Source: Amphritea sp. 1_MG-2023
GTDB taxonomy: Bacteria; Pseudomonadota; Gammaproteobacteria; Pseudomonadales; Balneatricaceae
Reading direction: 5' to 3'
DNA length: 36,179 nucleotides
Assembly: GCF_030547545.1 (NCBI RefSeq)
Contig: NZ_JAUOQE010000037.1
Coordinates: 1 to 36,179 of the forward strand
A program made the position numbers and the translations under genes. Numbering within the stretch: the first letter of the stretch is position 1; each line of letters opens with the position of its first letter. The notes under the pieces were generated by a model. The model searched no databases and was not told the DNA's origin. It saw only the letters and a list, made by a program, of their open reading frames with translations. This document shows, in pieces, positions 34,935 through 36,179 of this stretch.

Positions 34935-36179
34935 TTAACTATTTTCATCGTATACAGGTAGCGCTTCCAACGCATCTACCAATTCACCAATGATTGAATT
35001 ACTTTGGGCAGCCACTATCAGCTCAGATAATCCAGCTTTACCTCCACTCAATTGCTCACGATTCAACGCTTTCCCTGTTTGTATTTGTGCAGCTGAAGCA
35101 GCTTCATCGTCAACGCCCTCGGGAGCCGCTTGATTGCTTTCTTCAGCATTTCTGCCAACGGTTAAATTGAATACAGCCTCAGCCGTAGCGCCCGATGAAT
35201 CTTTAGCCGTCACAACAATGGTTAATACCTGATCTTCGTATTCTTGCGTGGGTACGCCACTAAATACACCGGTATCGGCATCAAAATCCAACCAACTTGG
35301 CAGTGAAGATCCGTCCGAAAGACGCGCTTCCAAGCTCACTGACGCACTGCTATCGGTATGAGCAAAAATACCTTTAGGCAGTGTATAAGAGAAGGACTCT
35401 CTTACAATAGCCAGATAGTCACTAGGATCGAATACAGTCGTTAAACCAAAACCAATGTATTCTCTTGTGAGTAAAGTAACCTGAGGAGGCCAATTGACGA
35501 CATTATCATTTGCTATATCTAGCAGCTCATTATCAAGACCGAATTGAGCCCCTCGCTCACTTTCAAATGACAAGCTATTGGCTGGAATATAACTCACTGA
35601 GGCATCATAACTAACCCCATTATCATCTGAGCCATATTTCAGCGGCGACGTATCAACTGGTTCGTCAGTCTCATCAGTAATCGGTATGACATCATTAACG
35701 GGAGTAATGTTTAGATTAACAACAACCGTATTGCCCTCCACCACACCATCACTAGCCCTGTAACTAAAGCTATCATAAGTGGTGTCGCTACCATCGTGAT
35801 GATATTCAAATGAACCATCTGAATTCAAGGTTAAGGTGCCATGACTCACATCGCTGACCAAGACCGCTGTCAGGCTATCCCCATCAACATCGGCATCATT
35901 CTCAAGCACCCCATTAGCAGGAATAATCAAAGATGTGCCTTCATACAAGGTATAGCTATCAACAGAAGTAACCGGAACATCATTAGCCCCCGTGATATCC
36001 AGCGTCAAGGTCTGCGTCACTAATGCGCCGTCGGCATCCGTGACCGTCAGGGTAAACAGGTCACTGTCGGTATCGCCTGCACCCAAGGCTTCGATCGCCG
36101 CCGCATTCTTGCTGTAGCTGTAGTCGCCGCTCGCCGTATCCAGTGTTAGCGTACCGTAAGTCCCCGCCAAGGTGGCGGT
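34935..36179 (-). CDS. C-terminal part of a large cadherin/VCBS-type surface protein (5' partial)
   Basis: The frame is open to the window edge, so the N-terminus lies outside. The visible 414 residues begin in a VCBS-type repeat (GTYGTLTLDTASGDYSYS...LDITGANDVPV). A cadherin-like tandem repeat follows (YEGTSLIIPANGVLENDADVDGD...SFSYRASDGVVEG...NITPVND). Then comes a variable segment and a putative-Ig/cadherin-type domain (LPSWLDFDADTGVFSGVPTQEYEDQVLTIVVTAKDSSGA). The end is low-complexity and acidic (PVYDENS) and lacks RTX nonapeptides. Such proteins are adhesins or biofilm proteins exported by type I systems. The adjacent secretion genes probably handle it. Confidence 0.85.
   Translation of the reverse strand, partial: TATLAGTYGTLTLDTASGDYSYSKNAAAIEALGAGDTDSDLFTLTVTDADGALVTQTLTLDITGANDVPVTSVDSYTLYEGTSLIIPANGVLENDADVDGDSLTAVLVSDVSHGTLTLNSDGSFEYHHDGSDTTYDSFSYRASDGVVEGNTVVVNLNITPVNDVIPITDETDEPVDTSPLKYGSDDNGVSYDASVSYIPANSLSFESERGAQFGLDNELLDIANDNVVNWPPQVTLLTREYIGFGLTTVFDPSDYLAIVRESFSYTLPKGIFAHTDSSASVSLEARLSDGSSLPSWLDFDADTGVFSGVPTQEYEDQVLTIVVTAKDSSGATAEAVFNLTVGRNAEESNQAAPEGVDDEAASAAQIQTGKALNREQLSGGKAGLSELIVAAQSNSIIGELVDALEALPVYDENS

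Overview
The window looks like chromosomal DNA of a Gram-negative gammaproteobacterium, probably a marine or aquatic Oceanospirillales-like heterotroph. The evidence is the mix of AhpC/AhpF, PdxB, a Pat-like acyl-CoA synthetase/acetyltransferase, sigma54 control, MMPL export and outer-membrane secretion genes, with moderate GC. The genus cannot be fixed from sequence alone. No rRNA, tRNA, IS element or CRISPR array was seen.

Region 1 (1-5514): the 3' end of an unrecognised gene, then a leftward operon of an MMPL/RND transporter, a LolA-like outer-membrane lipoprotein-sorting protein and a beta-barrel protein. It diverges from an ArsR-family repressor whose two cysteines match the persulfide sensors BigR/SqrR. 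A perfect 7-6-7 inverted repeat lies between them. Region 2 (5525-15400): mostly core genes. These are a Pat-like bifunctional protein, a lipoprotein with a duplicated domain, a small membrane protein, an ATP-NAD kinase-like protein abutting a PilZ protein, pdxB, a WGR-like small protein and a stand-alone trpB, followed by two gene remnants. Region 3 (15722-17980): ahpC and ahpF.

Region 4 (18096-28260) is the most interesting. It holds cyanase (cynS), a nitrate/cyanate-type ABC transporter with a Tat-exported binding protein, and a GAF-AAA-Fis sigma54 activator, resembling the known cynFABDS cyanate cluster. Interleaved are four genes not needed for simple cyanate use: an OsmC-like protein, an acyl-CoA-dehydrogenase-fold flavoprotein resembling flavin monooxygenases, a rubredoxin-flavoprotein reductase fusion and a two-domain rhodanese. 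The OsmC-to-cyanase genes form one apparent operon behind a -24/-12 promoter. The ABC operon has another, and a direct-repeat motif (CATTGTC, 10-bp period) lies upstream of both and of the rhodanese gene. I infer a coordinated pathway that imports a nitrogen (perhaps S-C-N or C-N) compound, oxidises it to cyanate with a rubredoxin-coupled flavoenzyme, and hydrolyses cyanate to ammonia and CO2. The substrate is unknown.

Region 5 (28393-36179): a leftward secretion locus. It has the C-terminal end of a large cadherin/VCBS-type surface protein, a TolC-like lipoprotein carrying an NTF2-like C-terminal domain, a periplasmic adaptor, an inner-membrane HlyD-type adaptor with a cytoplasmic GAF domain, and an M50 metalloprotease-fold membrane protein with PqqD-like N-terminal and HlyD-like C-terminal parts. 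No ABC ATPase is visible in this locus, so it may be an unconventional export or surface-modification system.
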